From NCBI GenBank assembly GCA_002786025.1, contig NHNW01000002.1:930001-994000 (forward strand): a DNA stretch of 64,000 bases. The letters are read 5' to 3'. The notes beneath the pieces are model-generated. The model saw nothing but the letters and a program-made list of their open reading frames with translations. It ran no database searches and was not told where the DNA came from. The stretch's first letter is position 1, and the number at the start of each line of letters is the position of its first letter. Both the position numbers and the translations under genes were made by a program. This document shows positions 20,001 to 30,508 of the stretch, piece by piece. The stretch is from Zasmidium citrigriseum (taxonomy: Eukaryota; Ascomycota; Dothideomycetes; Mycosphaerellales; Mycosphaerellaceae).

Positions 20001-20413
20001 ACGGGAGCGAAGATAGTTCCGCATTGGCTTGTACGTTAATGTATTGCTGGTTGTATAAGAGGCTCTTGGGATATCATGGAGGCGATAGGGCTTTCGAGTC
20101 GGGCTTCTCGACTTGGTCTGTATTCTCTCACTATAAATTCTTGGTGTGCTTCATGTCCATAGCCCTATCGCCCTGATATTTCTTTGTAATGCATCCGAGG
20201 ATGAATGCCTTTGTACTCAACATGGTCTTGATAGCTCTTTGTCTATCTTCCGTGAGTAGATCTCTTTCACTCATGAACAATGCTGGATCAGTGCATTCGG
20301 CTTCAATATATCTACCGGCCTCTCTAAACCGTCTTGCAATTCTGAATCTCATCAGAAGAATTCTCACGAACCAAATTCCCATCAAGAGAGCCGGCCTCGA
20401 TACATCAACCCCA
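20001..20413. other. Intergenic or leader within the array
   Basis: The frame of copy 3 is open back to an ATG at 20189, but the extra residues show no array motif, so I treat this stretch as leader and promoter. Confidence 0.4.
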
Positions 20414-21193
20414 ATGCAATCACCACGCAGCCCCCAACACGCCGACAAAATGTCGTCCAGCACAAGCACGACGGGCAGCATGCAGCCCGACCCAAGTCCT
20501 CTCAAACGCCTGCCCGCCGAACTCCGCAACCAGATCTTCCTCCTAGCCGTCGCAGAACCCGAGCCAATCCAGCTTCAGTTCCAGCCATACGCAAAGAGAC
20601 AGCCCTCAATCCCAATTCAGACTCATCCCACCCGAGACACCACCGGCCGCGCACTCGCCCAGACCTGCCGCCAGTTCCGCGAAGAGACCAAGTCCATGGC
20701 TTTTGGCGTCAACACCTTCGCCCTCGAACTGCCCCTCAGCCAACAGCTCCTGAAATCCTCCATCCCCAGCTACCTCGACCTCGCTCCCTCCGTCATCATC
20801 AACATCGATGACTTTGATGATTATGCCGGGGTCATCGTCGACGCCGGTCAGATCCACATCCAACGCCAACCTGATTCGACGCTCCAAGTCACTGCCATAG
20901 GAACTCTTGAACATCGCTGCATCTGTGATGTTGAGGCTCTGGCTAAGACATGTGAGGGGGAGAATGCAATGACGAAGTTCATCACGCAGTTCGAGCACTG
21001 GAGCTTTAGGCAGTTATATCGATGCTCAAGAGCTGACACGGAGAGGGCCGCGCTCATTGCCTCGCTACACTCCGCGGACCTTTGCGAGGAATGTGGGAAG
21101 ACGGAGACGCCTCGCAGCAGGTATATTGATGACTATCATAGGAAGCCGTTCAGGGGGGAGTATTTTCGGCGTTGGAGGAAGGGGGAAGAGTGA
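20414..21193 (+). CDS. F-box/2EXR-like protein, array copy 3
   Basis: Protein of 259 residues from MQSPRSPQHADK. An upstream in-frame ATG at 20189 would add 75 residues without array similarity. It contains PLKRLPAELRNQIF and AQTCRQFREETKSMAFGVNTF, an acidic turn (DDFDDYAG), then HRCICDVEALAKTC and the terminal pair C-E-E-C-G-K, so the CxC..CxxC set is complete. The C-terminus is basic (R-R-W-R-K-G). A duplicated non-coding block follows the stop. Confidence 0.75.
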   Translation: MQSPRSPQHADKMSSSTSTTGSMQPDPSPLKRLPAELRNQIFLLAVAEPEPIQLQFQPYAKRQPSIPIQTHPTRDTTGRALAQTCRQFREETKSMAFGVNTFALELPLSQQLLKSSIPSYLDLAPSVIINIDDFDDYAGVIVDAGQIHIQRQPDSTLQVTAIGTLEHRCICDVEALAKTCEGENAMTKFITQFEHWSFRQLYRCSRADTERAALIASLHSADLCEECGKTETPRSRYIDDYHRKPFRGEYFRRWRKGEE

Positions 21194-21220
21194 GATGTGA
21201 TGAGGAAGGGTGAGGAGGGT

Positions 21221-21535
21221 CGTAGACGTAGCTGAAATCATTTAAAGTTTGATATCATTCACATGCTCCTTCCTTCTCATGACCAGGGAAGGTACATCTT
21301 GTAGTTTCACTTTCATGATCCCCACGATTTGATGGATAATCAAAGGCCCTTGATGTAGTTTACAATAGCATGGGCTGTATAGACGTAGATGAAATCTTGA
21401 TGACTTGAAGTTTGATCATTCACATGTTCCTTCCTTTCCTGCTCTGGAAAGGAAGGTACGTCCCCCAATTCTCAATGATCCCCGCGGTTTGATGGAAAAG
21501 AAAGACCCCTTGATGCAGTCTCCAGTAGCATAGTC
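21221..21535. repeat. Two-unit tandem duplication, about 155 bp each
   Basis: Unit 1 is about 21221-21375 and unit 2 about 21378-21535. Shared landmarks in order are tagacgtag, tgaaatc, agtttgat, attcacatg, ttccttcct, ggaaggtac, atgatcccc, gatttgatgg or ggtttgatgg, cccttgatg and agtagcat or aatagcat. A weaker third trace (attcacgcgctccttcct) lies at about 21753. The rest of 21194-21944 holds nothing else I can support apart from the promoter of copy 4. Confidence 0.85.
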
Positions 21536-21944
21536 AGTCGAGGTTCGCTCGAGAACGACGTCTCATACCAGTTGATTGCCTCACACATCGATTGCCACGA
21601 CCTGGGGCTTGCGGTGGATCTTGCACCAACGAGAGGATTGCGTGAAGATACTAGAATACAAGGGAACGATCTCCAATCCAATTCGTTCCTTTCAAAGGAC
21701 TATGTGGGTGCTTCTACGCATAGCTAGATGCGTTTTGTTGGGGATTGAAGCTCATTCACGCGCTCCTTCCTGAGATACTTAAGCTCGCCCGTTGCCCGGC
21801 AACCCGGCCATCTCCCTACAAACGCCATCCATGGAATTCTTCTTCTCCTATACACCAATCCCCGCCAAACTATAGACGACCACAGCACCCAGTTGGACTA
21901 TCGGCCCATAGCCTCTAAGCCTACAGACGGAGAAGGCAGACAAG

Positions 21945-22430
21945 ATGTTCGATATCCCACCTGAACTTCACAACAACGTGGTGGCTCTCACCATGCCCGG
22001 CGGCCGAGTGACTTTGATCAGCAAAGAGGCGATTCTCATCCCCAGCAAGACGACGCCAACTGAGCTCGCCTTCCCAAAGAGCAAGGTCGAAGTCATCACC
22101 ATTCCCATCGAGACCGACCAAGTCATCATCAAGATCTGTGACCATGAGGGCCCTCTCTCCGTCGTCAACAGCTACGGCTTCATTCACGTCAAGCGGGACA
22201 AGGGTCACAACATCGAAATCACCGGCTCAGGCACATTCGACCAGAGATGCATGTGCCAATTGAACCACCTGGCACAGGCATGCAAGGGCAAAATGGGAGT
22301 GCAACACTTCGTCAACGAGTTCTTCAAGCAAGACTACAAGGACTTCTTCAGGTACTCGACTATCCACACCACACTGATCGGCGAGCCCTGCCTCGGATGC
22401 AAGAAGACGAAGACTGGCAGACGGTGGTGA
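21945..22430 (+). CDS. Short array copy 4, CxC module without full 2EXR domain
   Basis: Protein of 161 residues. Only a trace of the F-box/2EXR motif remains at the N-terminus (FDIPPELHNNVV); the TCRQFYEE block is absent. The C-terminal half keeps the array module: a beta-rich stretch ending GSGTFDQRCMC, LAQAC, a helix VQHFVNEFF and the last pair C-L-G-C. Either a deletion derivative or a minimal form of the module. It stands downstream of the duplicated non-coding block, which supports local duplication. Confidence 0.65.
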   Translation: MFDIPPELHNNVVALTMPGGRVTLISKEAILIPSKTTPTELAFPKSKVEVITIPIETDQVIIKICDHEGPLSVVNSYGFIHVKRDKGHNIEITGSGTFDQRCMCQLNHLAQACKGKMGVQHFVNEFFKQDYKDFFRYSTIHTTLIGEPCLGCKKTKTGRRW

Positions 22431-22808
22431 GATCTGAATGGGCGGGAGGAAAGGCGACCGTGGCGCTGTGGCTCTGCCCTTGAATCAGCATTGGATGGAG
22501 CATTGGAGCCCGAGGCACAGAGAGCACTGAACACCTCAGACAGTGGTTAAAGCTTGCTATGAGGAACGACGAATACGGCAATGTGAGCATGGGGTTGAGG
22601 GACTGGAGAACGAGAGCACTGAGGACATCAAGGGTGCATGCGATGAATTAAATGCATACGATCAGCCACATACTTTTCTCATCCTTTCTCACCTCTCACA
22701 CTCGTCCATCACTCTCCATCGCACACATAGTCCTGAGAATTGTAGCCTTCACCTTCGCCAAGCACTCTGCCTCACTTCCTATTTATTGAACCCGCCGCTA
22801 TTCCACTC
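22431..22808. other. Intergenic
   Basis: Convergent gap between array copy 4 and the GH3 gene. Nothing recognised. Confidence 0.4.
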
Positions 22809-25074
22809 TCACAATGTCACGAAAGTCTTCAAGCTCTTCTCATCCCATGAATATGACGATAGCTCGACTCCCACCACTTTGCTTACCAGTTCAAACCCCT
22901 TCGCCGTCCAGCGTTGAAGCGGACGCACTGAGCAAACAACTTGCACTCTCTTCGCCTGTCCACCTAACACGTCTACTGCCTCAAAGCCAAGCAAAACCCG
23001 TAATGGGAAATCCGTGGCTCCAGGAATACCATAGGCTTGCACAATATGTCGTCCCTTCCGCACACCAGTGTTCACTACCATCGCCGACACCACGAAATCT
23101 TCAGACCCCTTTCGAAATCTAGACACATCCACCGACAAGTCTCTAGTGAGGAAGTTTGGATACGACAATCCAAAGCCAAGCGGAAACCTCGCGGGGACCT
23201 TCAGTTTGTCCAGAAGTCGCTGACCGTACCAACAGTCGTACTTGATCTGAGACGTGTGGATCTCGTAGTGTGGGAGATGGGCCTCGCTGGTGGGTATCGA
23301 GAACGGCAGTCTGCCACTGGCATCGATCTTCCCTAGAAGGACGTCTGCCAGCGCACGTCCGCCTTCGCAGCCGCTGTACCAGGCCATGAGCACAGCGGGT
23401 ACTTGGTCGATCCATTCTTCCATAATGACTGCACCGGCTGCGACTACTGGCACTATGACATTGGGGTTGACGCTGGCGACGGCTGAGATGATTCCCACGT
23501 CACGCTCTGGTAGACGCAAGGATGTGCGATCGCCACCGACGCCGATGGAGGTCTGTCTGGTTTCCTGTCTTTGCTGCATCAAGGAGGCAATGCGCGTCTC
23601 TTCTTCGTTCGATGGAGGTGGGAGTAACTTGATGAGCTCAGGATGATCTTTGAAGGCTGGTACCAGGTATTCTCCTTCGTCGCCAGCATCGTATCCGACC
23701 ACACTTATCACCAGGTCAACCGAAGAGGCCAACGCGCGGGCTCGTTCAGCCGAGTCAGACTCATCCAACTCGATACGTACATGAGGCAAGGCCACTTTGA
23801 GCCCTTCGTAAGCCGTGACGACATGAGGCGAGAAGCACTGAGAGGAGCCTCTGTCGCCTGTGTTATTTGCGTTGGAGAGTCGTCCAATTATGGCGATGGA
23901 GTTCACGGCGCCTTCGTTGAGAGGTAGCAAGCGCTTGCCGCCGACAGGCTCGTTCTTGAGAAGTACCATACCCCTTGCTGCAGCCTCTCGCGCTAGCTCT
24001 CGATGTTTCTGAGAAAACACCACGGTTTTGTCTGGGACTGCATCACTGATCCTGGAGAAATGATCAATCTGAGTTCGTAGAATCCTTTGACAGGCCTTGT
24101 CGACATCGGGCCGGGTGAGGGCCCTAGACGCCATTGCATGTCCAAGAGACATGCCTCTTTGTTGGCGGAATGGCGCTTCAATATCGCAACCGTTCTTGAC
24201 AGAGAGCACCGGATCCCGGATCCCAAAGATGAAATCCGACATGACCAATCCCTCAAACCCCCATTGTCCTCGCAAAATATCGACAAGAAGCTCTCCATTC
24301 TGTCCAGCAAACTCCCCTCGAACAGAGTTATACGACGACATAATAGCATCCACGCCCCCCTCAACCAGCCGTCGAAAATGCGGCAAGTACACCTCATGCA
24401 GCGCCGAACCATCAACCTGGACATCGACCTTGAACCTCGAATTCTCCATCGAATTCAAAGCGTAATGCTTGACGCAAGTCATCATATTCCCACTCACACC
24501 TCGGTGGAGCGCCAAACCGAACTCTCCGAGAAGCAACGGGTCCTCGCCATACGTCTCCTGGATTCTTCCCCAAGCTGGATGTCGAGGGAGGTTGATACAT
24601 ATCCCGCCATAGAAGTTCGCCCCTTGAGCTCGGCCCTCGAGACCCATGGCTTCGCCGATTCTTTGCTCGATGGAGGGATCCCATGTTGCTCCTCGAGCCA
24701 TGGAAACGGGGAAGGTTGTTGATGAGCCCATGACGATGCCGCGAGGACCGTCGGTGAAGCGGATTCCTGGGATCTTCAGTCGCGGTATTGCTCCCATGAT
24801 GAAGGGGTGTCGATTGTAGCGGTCCGTGACGATGTCGCGGAGGCCCTGATTGTTGAGTTAGCACGGAGTCGAGTGCTTGAACATTGGGTAAGACGACCTT
24901 CCAGAATGGCGTGTCGCCATCGAGAAGGGACAGACGCTCTTTGTCGTCCATTTGTCCCAAAAGCTGATAAGCGGCCTCGTCGGTGGAATGTTTATGCTCC
25001 TTGACTGATCGCACGGCATGGTCAAAAGTGAATGTCGGTTCCAAGGGATTCGGAGAATCGTTCTGTTCGAACAT
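22809..25074 (-). CDS. Glycoside hydrolase family 3, beta-glucosidase-like
   Basis: Hydrolyses terminal beta-linked sugars. Exons are 25074-24898 and 24845-22809 with a 52-nt intron (gtcgtc..cag). The join restores the N-terminal block W-K-G-L-R-D-I-V-T-D and gives 737 residues. The GH3 N-domain shows FTDGPRG, NLPRHPAWGRIQETYGEDP, VKHYALN-S-MEN and the nucleophile Asp in GLVMSDF (about 265). The C-domain shows GMVLLKN, a GDRGSS loop and W-Y-S-G-C-E-G-G. A fibronectin-III-like end with FPLGFGLSY follows. No signal peptide precedes the catalytic domain, so it is probably intracellular. The ATG at 25074 is preferred over 25134 because family similarity begins shortly after it. Substrate is unknown. 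Confidence 0.88.
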
Positions 25075-25297
25075 CACTAATTTCGTAGTCAGATTTGACA
25101 CTTCGGCGAGATTCAAGTTGTTGAGAGGCAACAATAAATAGAAGAGTGCTCTTTCCGAATAGGCAATGCCTTTCAGTAATCATCCTGCAGCCATTAGCGC
25201 AAGCTGTCAATGCCCCGAAAGTAGCCCCCAGGAGAGTTCGAGCCTCTATACGACAAACGAGATACGAATCGAAACATACCTTGGGAGCGCCTCTCCC

Positions 25298-26102
25298 TTA
25301 TCCGCCGCCACCATCGTCGTCCTTTGGAAACAAAGTCCTGACAATCGTAGCCCTCACTTTACCCAACCTTTCACCCTCCCTTTCCGTCAACTCCGCTTCC
25401 CTCCCATCGCTCAAAAGCCCTCTACTCATCCCCTTCTCAACATCCTCCACACCTCTCACTCCAAACTCGAATCGCGCCGCCTCAGCGTCGATCAACTTTA
25501 CCTCAAACGACACCCTCAACTCCGGCACAACCTCCCTCAACGCCCGTAGCTCCGGCAGGACCGCATTCCAGCGCATGAAGAAGTCCATCCAGCGAATATA
25601 CGCCAGCGAGGGAATCCGTCCCAGAAAGATCTTGACTCGGGTCAGTTGCTTCGTTTCTGCCTGCCGAGTCGAGATGCTGTGGAGTCTTTCGACGATAGAG
25701 CCTCGCCTTCGGGTATCGACAACGTTGTTGGTTGAGGGATCGGGGACGAAAACTGGAGCGAAGATGTGCACGGCGTTGACACGATAGCGAATCTTGAGGG
25801 TTTCGAGGTAGATTTGCTTGCAGGCCAATGCCAGGGCGTATGGAGGGATGTTGCTCTGCGATTCGTTCTGTAGCTGGTCTCTGCTCCATGTTCAGTGGCA
25901 ATCTGCGTCTGGTAAATTGCAGAGCTTACCTTAGGTCGACGACGATGACTGCGGGATCCTGTCGTAGGACACATTCGTATATTTCAATTCGAATTTCAGG
26001 CGGGAGCTTTTCGAACAGCAGACATCGATTCGTAACAGTCGCATTGGTGTTGTGGTTGATCTCCAACTCCGTCAGTCTGCCGACAAGTCCGTCGTCCATC
26101 AT
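25298..26102 (-). CDS. F-box/2EXR-like protein, two exons
   Basis: Exons are 26102-25930 and 25880-25298 with a 49-nt intron (gtaagc..gcag), giving 251 residues. It contains FEKLPPEIRIEIYECVL and, across the splice, LALACKQIYLETLKIRY, the paired motifs of this fungal family. It lacks the CxC module of the array at 17.9-22.4 kb. The C-terminus is charged and ends in Asp/Gly repeats. An upstream in-frame ATG at 26156 would add 18 residues. No specific role is known. Confidence 0.7.
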
Positions 26103-26460
26103 GTCTTTAAAGATCAGAACAATACTGCTTGTCTGGCAAAGATGTAACAGCGTCAATGGCTGGGGTCTCAGGCAGACAAGTTTCTCCCCAACACGAGGTT
26201 AGTCATCTGCAGCTGCACGTGAAAAGTGGAGTATGAGCGCTGTGTCACAAAGATCGGCTTGAATACGAGAGTGACCTGATGGTGCTCCGCGGAAGATGCA
26301 GAACTGCTTCTGGTAACCAAATCCGTAACGCCTGCAAGACATAAGCAATCAATAACATATTCCAATCGTTCCAACAACGAGCGGCTTCCAACTCCTCCAC
26401 TCCCTAGCAGCCAATCCAGGCCAGATGCTCAAAATGTGTGAACGCGCAGAGAAGACCCGA
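26103..26460. other. Intergenic
   Basis: Between an F-box-like gene and the 3' end of a secreted-protein gene. Nothing recognised. Confidence 0.35.
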
Positions 26461-27493
26461 TCATACGCGACGACCGGGTCTGCTACAGTCGAGTCTGCCG
26501 TACTCGTTGCGTATTTCTGGCCAGACTTGGTTGAGCATTGAGACCACGCAAGTGTTGTTGCTGCGAGGTACACTGAAGTCCATGTAAACGGCTCCAGGAT
26601 CAATACCCAAGGCATTGGTCTTCAAGAACCACTGGACGAGACCGTCGATACCTCCTGGGCAGGATTGCATCACTGCTGTCGGGAGGCTTTCGAGGCTGTC
26701 TAGCTGGAAGAACGTATTGATGGAGCGTCCGATTTGAATCTGTGATCTGTCAGTCACCGTCAAAAGCATTTCACAAGCGTTGAGATTGACTCACGTCGTA
26801 GTGGTCGTGTTCAGCATCCTGGTAATGTCTGCAGGCGAAGCCATAGTCGTGCATTCGTACCTTGTCAAACTCGGCCGTCTGCCAAGAACCGGGATCGGCA
26901 CAGGTGAAGCCATCGACTCGAATGTGCTCTTTCTTGCTGCGTGGGAATGTTTCATGCACAGCCGACCAGACACAATTGGGTTGCTTGGGCGGGACGCTGG
27001 CCCGGAAATGCACAGAGTACATTCCCTTTCGGCCAGAGTCATCCGACTTGTCGGGTGCACAGATCCAATTCTTGACCTGCCCATCTTTGCCGTTGCCCAA
27101 ACAATCTCTGATAGCCTGATTGAGATCCGCGCACTTGAGTAAATCGTAAGGCTCGGGAATGCGTACCTGAGAGACTCATGAGCGACAGTCCAATGGACGG
27201 TATCGGTCTGAAGGGATGCAACTCACGTTGTAGATAGCGAAGGTCGTGCCTGTGCCACAAGCTTGCTGCATCTCTTCACTTGGAGTAGTGTGTGATTCTT
27301 CGCGGTTGAGAATCGGTTCCGGGGCAGCGGATGGAACAATCAGAATTGGCAGGTCGTCTAAGGCGACCATGCTGCCGTTGAAAAATGTTCCCTTCACACC
27401 AACATACGCCACATATTCGTCTTCGGTCGCCGACACCAATCTGAAAACAGCGGGAGAAGCAAAGAGCGCCGCAAGAAGGGCGGTGAAGCGCAT
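26461..27493 (-). CDS. Secreted cysteine-containing protein, unknown
   Basis: Exons are 27493-27227, 27166-26795 and 26739-26461, all joined in phase 0 (introns gtgagt..cag of 60 and 55 nt), giving 305 residues. A signal peptide is clear: MRFTALLAALF, a hydrophobic core and a cleavage region near LVSA (about 22). About ten cysteines lie in the mature part, with N-glycosylation motifs F-N-G-S and N-N-T-C. A mid-protein block HFRASVPPKQPNCVW and the stretch MHDYGFACRHYQDAEHDHYD stand out. I recognise no domain. Extracellular location is a firm prediction; role (adhesin, effector or other) is not. Confidence 0.75.
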
Positions 27494-28369
27494 GTCGGCG
27501 GTTGTTGTGACGGTGTTGACGAAAGTGCTGTGTGTTTGGATGAATATGTGATGGTTGAGCGATGCAGAGTGCCGTTGGCGATATGTGTGGATGTGTCGGT
27601 GTAGGTCTGTTGATGTGTGTTTGTGGATGCGATGGTGTTAGAGAGCAAGAGAGAACCGGCGAGCTGTTGCGATTGTTGACATCGCGGCTGCGTCTTCTCA
27701 AGGCCACTCTTGCCTATCGTATCCGCGGAGAGAACTTCGGGGGCTTCGACTAAATCGCGCTTGCTCTGCCATCAAAACCATCTTTCCGTGGCGAGAAGAG
27801 GCCGCTCGTGTCACTCGCCATATGCGCAGATGGGATGTATGCCTGCGAACGCAACTTCAGGATTTCGGGATTCCAGCATGCTGTGAACAGCCTTCAATCT
27901 TGAGATCATGATTGCTCCTGAGGAGATGCTCGAGGAGGCAAGAGCGCTTCGAGGCGTTGGAAATGCTCGTGCCTTCTCACATCATCACTCATCAATGTCT
28001 TTGATCAAATCTCCAAGCCTTTCATGAAGTGAGGTCAAATCAAGAGCAGGGATTATTTCCCAGTTCCTAAAAATACCCGGCAACAGCCGAGTATCGGGAT
28101 GGGTACTTCCCAGTGGACCGCAACGTCAGTCGTCTCACTTCCAACTGTCATCTTGATTGTCGACCAGCAGACTCCTGTTCTAGAACTTGAACCAACACGC
28201 TGGACCGTCAGGCAGCACTCGGTGGACTTCGATTGAAATACCGAGGGCTTTCTTGACACTACTGCACCATCTGCCGAGATCGCAGCTGGCGTTTGCGGTA
28301 TCTTGCGTCTTGCTTCTATCCGATACCATTCTTCAAAATTCGGCACTCAGGAGCCAGAGCGTGGGAGTG
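27494..28369. other. Divergent intergenic region
   Basis: Promoter space between the secreted-protein gene (minus) and the small gene at 28370 (plus). It includes a T/G-rich stretch with repeated tgtgtgg/gtgttg-like words at about 27560-27640. No gene supported. Confidence 0.4.
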
Positions 28370-28868
28370 ATGGCGCCAATCCCAATTGTGCTCTGTGGGA
28401 AGCACCCGGATATGTGCGACAACTTCATCAAGGGCATGTTGCCAGAATATGACGGTAAGCACTGTCAATTCCCGGAGCCTCTCGATGCTGTTTCGAGCTG
28501 ACCAGCGTGCAGTCGTCCACGTTTGTCACAATGCTCCCATCGCCAAGTCAGAGCTTCCGCCTTTGCTCAAAGGGGAGCGAACCGAGCCGGCTTCGGGAAA
28601 GGGCAGCAATACCAGAACCAGCGATCCCAAGGTTCCAAAGGCCATCTTTGTTGGCGGCGGATTCTCAGAGTCCGAAGTGGAAGAGATGCGAGCCGTAGAA
28701 TGTCTGAGGGTGATTCCCTGGATGTACCCCCCTGCTCACAAACGACCAAAGAACGCCGCTCCACCACCAATCGAGATGATCATCGCAAGGGCCAAGGAGG
28801 CCTTTGTCGAGCATGGCTTTGTCGAAGGGAATGAAGACCAAGTCGAGATCGGACTGTGGGATTACTAG
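28370..28868 (+). CDS. Conserved fungal protein of unknown function
   Basis: Exons are 28370-28454 and 28513-28868 with a 58-nt intron (gtaagc..cag), giving 146 residues. The N-terminal PIPIVLCGKHPDM block and the later AIFVGGGFSESEVEEMR and VIPWMYPP blocks resemble a widespread ascomycete hypothetical family with a Rossmann-like beginning, from memory of the family. No catalytic residues can be named. It is convergent with the B-box gene, whose 3' end is only about 60 bp away. Confidence 0.7.
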
Positions 28869-28931
28869 TGCTGGCAAATCGATACGCCACTTCGCTGTGT
28901 CGTAATGATAGAAGAGTCCTGTTCAATCCTC

Positions 28932-29990
28932 TCAAGCAGCTGCCGCTGGTGGCTTTCTGCTGTACTGTACTGCCCTATGTCCTCTTTCCTGGCCTGGGCC
29001 AGGACCGTGCCCTTCATTCCAGCAGCTTTGGCAGTATAAGTCGCCGTCGCAGCCAATGCATTTCACCTGTGCATCCTCGTTGCAGATACTGCACCAAGAA
29101 TCGATGTCCTCGTCCGTGTAGGTAGGCAGATTCGATTTCGGGTTCAGCTTGGCCGTGACCTTTGGTTTTGAGGATGATGGCTTTGCTGTTGGCGTCGAGG
29201 GCAGATTCAAACCACCAAGTCCGAGCTTTGAGAATCTGGCTTCAAGCTCACTATCTTCGTAGGATGGAGGTTCATGCTCTGAAGCAGTCGGGGGATCTGG
29301 AAGCCTTGAAGGTGCTGAAGGCAAGTCCAAACCATGACCTGAAGACTCCTTAGCATCGATGTGTCCTTCTTCCGGCTCGTCATCATCTCCGAGGCCATAT
29401 TTCTTCTCGACTTCGAGCTCGGCCAGCACTCTTTTGACATAGTCGTCTGCGTCTTCTTCGTCCTGTTGGTCATCGGTCTTTCCCGGATTTGCATCAGCTT
29501 CCTGAGAACGCTCGGGACCGTCAAGGCCCGAAGCCGCTCCCGGCTGATCATGGCCGCTTGCTTCAGCTTCAGGTTCAGGTTCATTTGGCAAGGCATCTTT
29601 GGCCTCTTTCATCAAAGACTGAATGTTCTTGGGGTCCTCAGGATCCAGTTTCCATTGCTCATCAGATCCAAGGTCGGCCAGCAAGTCATCCAGCGTCTGC
29701 TCATCATCGTCATGCTGTTGCCAGTCTCGAATCGGATCACGCTCGGCAGCAACCTCGTCCTTGATGCGGGCCGTCAAATCGTCAGCGGTTTCTCGAGATC
29801 TGCTGAGCGATGACTTCTGCCATGCACTGCCTTCTCGTAGGGTCTTCAGACGATCTGCGAGCTTGTCTTCGACTGATTGCGGCTGGGCAGTCCCAACATC
29901 AACGGAAGGTGATGCTTGCTTCAGCTGCACACTTGACGGCTTGAGGGCGTTCAGACGTGCTAGCAGGTCGTCATCTGCTGAGGGCATCAT
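28932..29990 (-). CDS. ZFYVE19/ANCHR-like B-box zinc-finger protein
   Basis: Protein of 352 residues. A short helical N-terminal motif (DDLLARLNALKPS) is followed by a second similar one (DKLADRLKTLREG), then a long acidic disordered middle and a C-terminal zinc-binding block with C-S-I-C, C-I-G-C, C-Q-S-C-W and His residues (about 298-340). The same order occurs in ZFYVE19 (ANCHR), an abscission-checkpoint regulator in animals that binds ESCRT-III through MIT-interacting motifs; fungal counterparts are poorly studied. The ESCRT link is inference from architecture. Intronless as read. Confidence 0.75.
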   Translation of the reverse strand: MMPSADDDLLARLNALKPSSVQLKQASPSVDVGTAQPQSVEDKLADRLKTLREGSAWQKSSLSRSRETADDLTARIKDEVAAERDPIRDWQQHDDDEQTLDDLLADLGSDEQWKLDPEDPKNIQSLMKEAKDALPNEPEPEAEASGHDQPGAASGLDGPERSQEADANPGKTDDQQDEEDADDYVKRVLAELEVEKKYGLGDDDEPEEGHIDAKESSGHGLDLPSAPSRLPDPPTASEHEPPSYEDSELEARFSKLGLGGLNLPSTPTAKPSSSKPKVTAKLNPKSNLPTYTDEDIDSWCSICNEDAQVKCIGCDGDLYCQSCWNEGHGPGPGQERGHRAVQYSRKPPAAAA

Positions 29991-30508
29991 TAATCAAATG
30001 AAACATTAAAAGTGAGCAGCACATTGATGGAACTTGATGGTGCCAGCAGTGCTGTCGAAGGCAAATGGTGTCCGCGGCTTTTGTGATCGAGTTGGTGGCC
30101 AAAGGTCGTGGGACCCGCTTTTCCGAGACCTCACTTCTCGAGTCACTTGGCGTCTCCTTCTTGTTGTAACCATCTTGCACCGCTTTTGCACCAAGGAATC
30201 AGCGTTCTCGATACAAAGTCCTTCACATGAACCGAAACCCCCGGTTCAGAAGCATAGTAAGTGTCTATCAGCATTGAGAGGGCGTGTGTACCCACGTTAC
30301 ACGGAATCCATGGCCAAGCGCATTGCTCAGCCGTTTGTCAGTTGGCACACATGCCCTTCACGCCCGTTTCCTTTGCTTCCATGAATAGATCATATCTCAT
30401 ACCGTGTACCAAATTCTTGATCTTTGCCAGTGTCTACGTGAGAAGCTATACAAGCTCAAGAATCACAGTCCTGAGCTAGCAAAGCAGAGGACTCAATGCC
30501 GAGCAGCA
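29991..30508. other. Intergenic
   Basis: Divergent region between the B-box gene and the HET gene. The HET frame is open from 30404. Nothing else recognised. Confidence 0.4.

Noticed and set aside
20189..20413. N-terminal extension of array copy 3
   Set aside because: In frame and starting with ATG, but without counterpart in the other copies; treated as leader.
24087..24722. 211-residue open frame on the plus strand
   Set aside because: Antisense to the GH3 catalytic domain.
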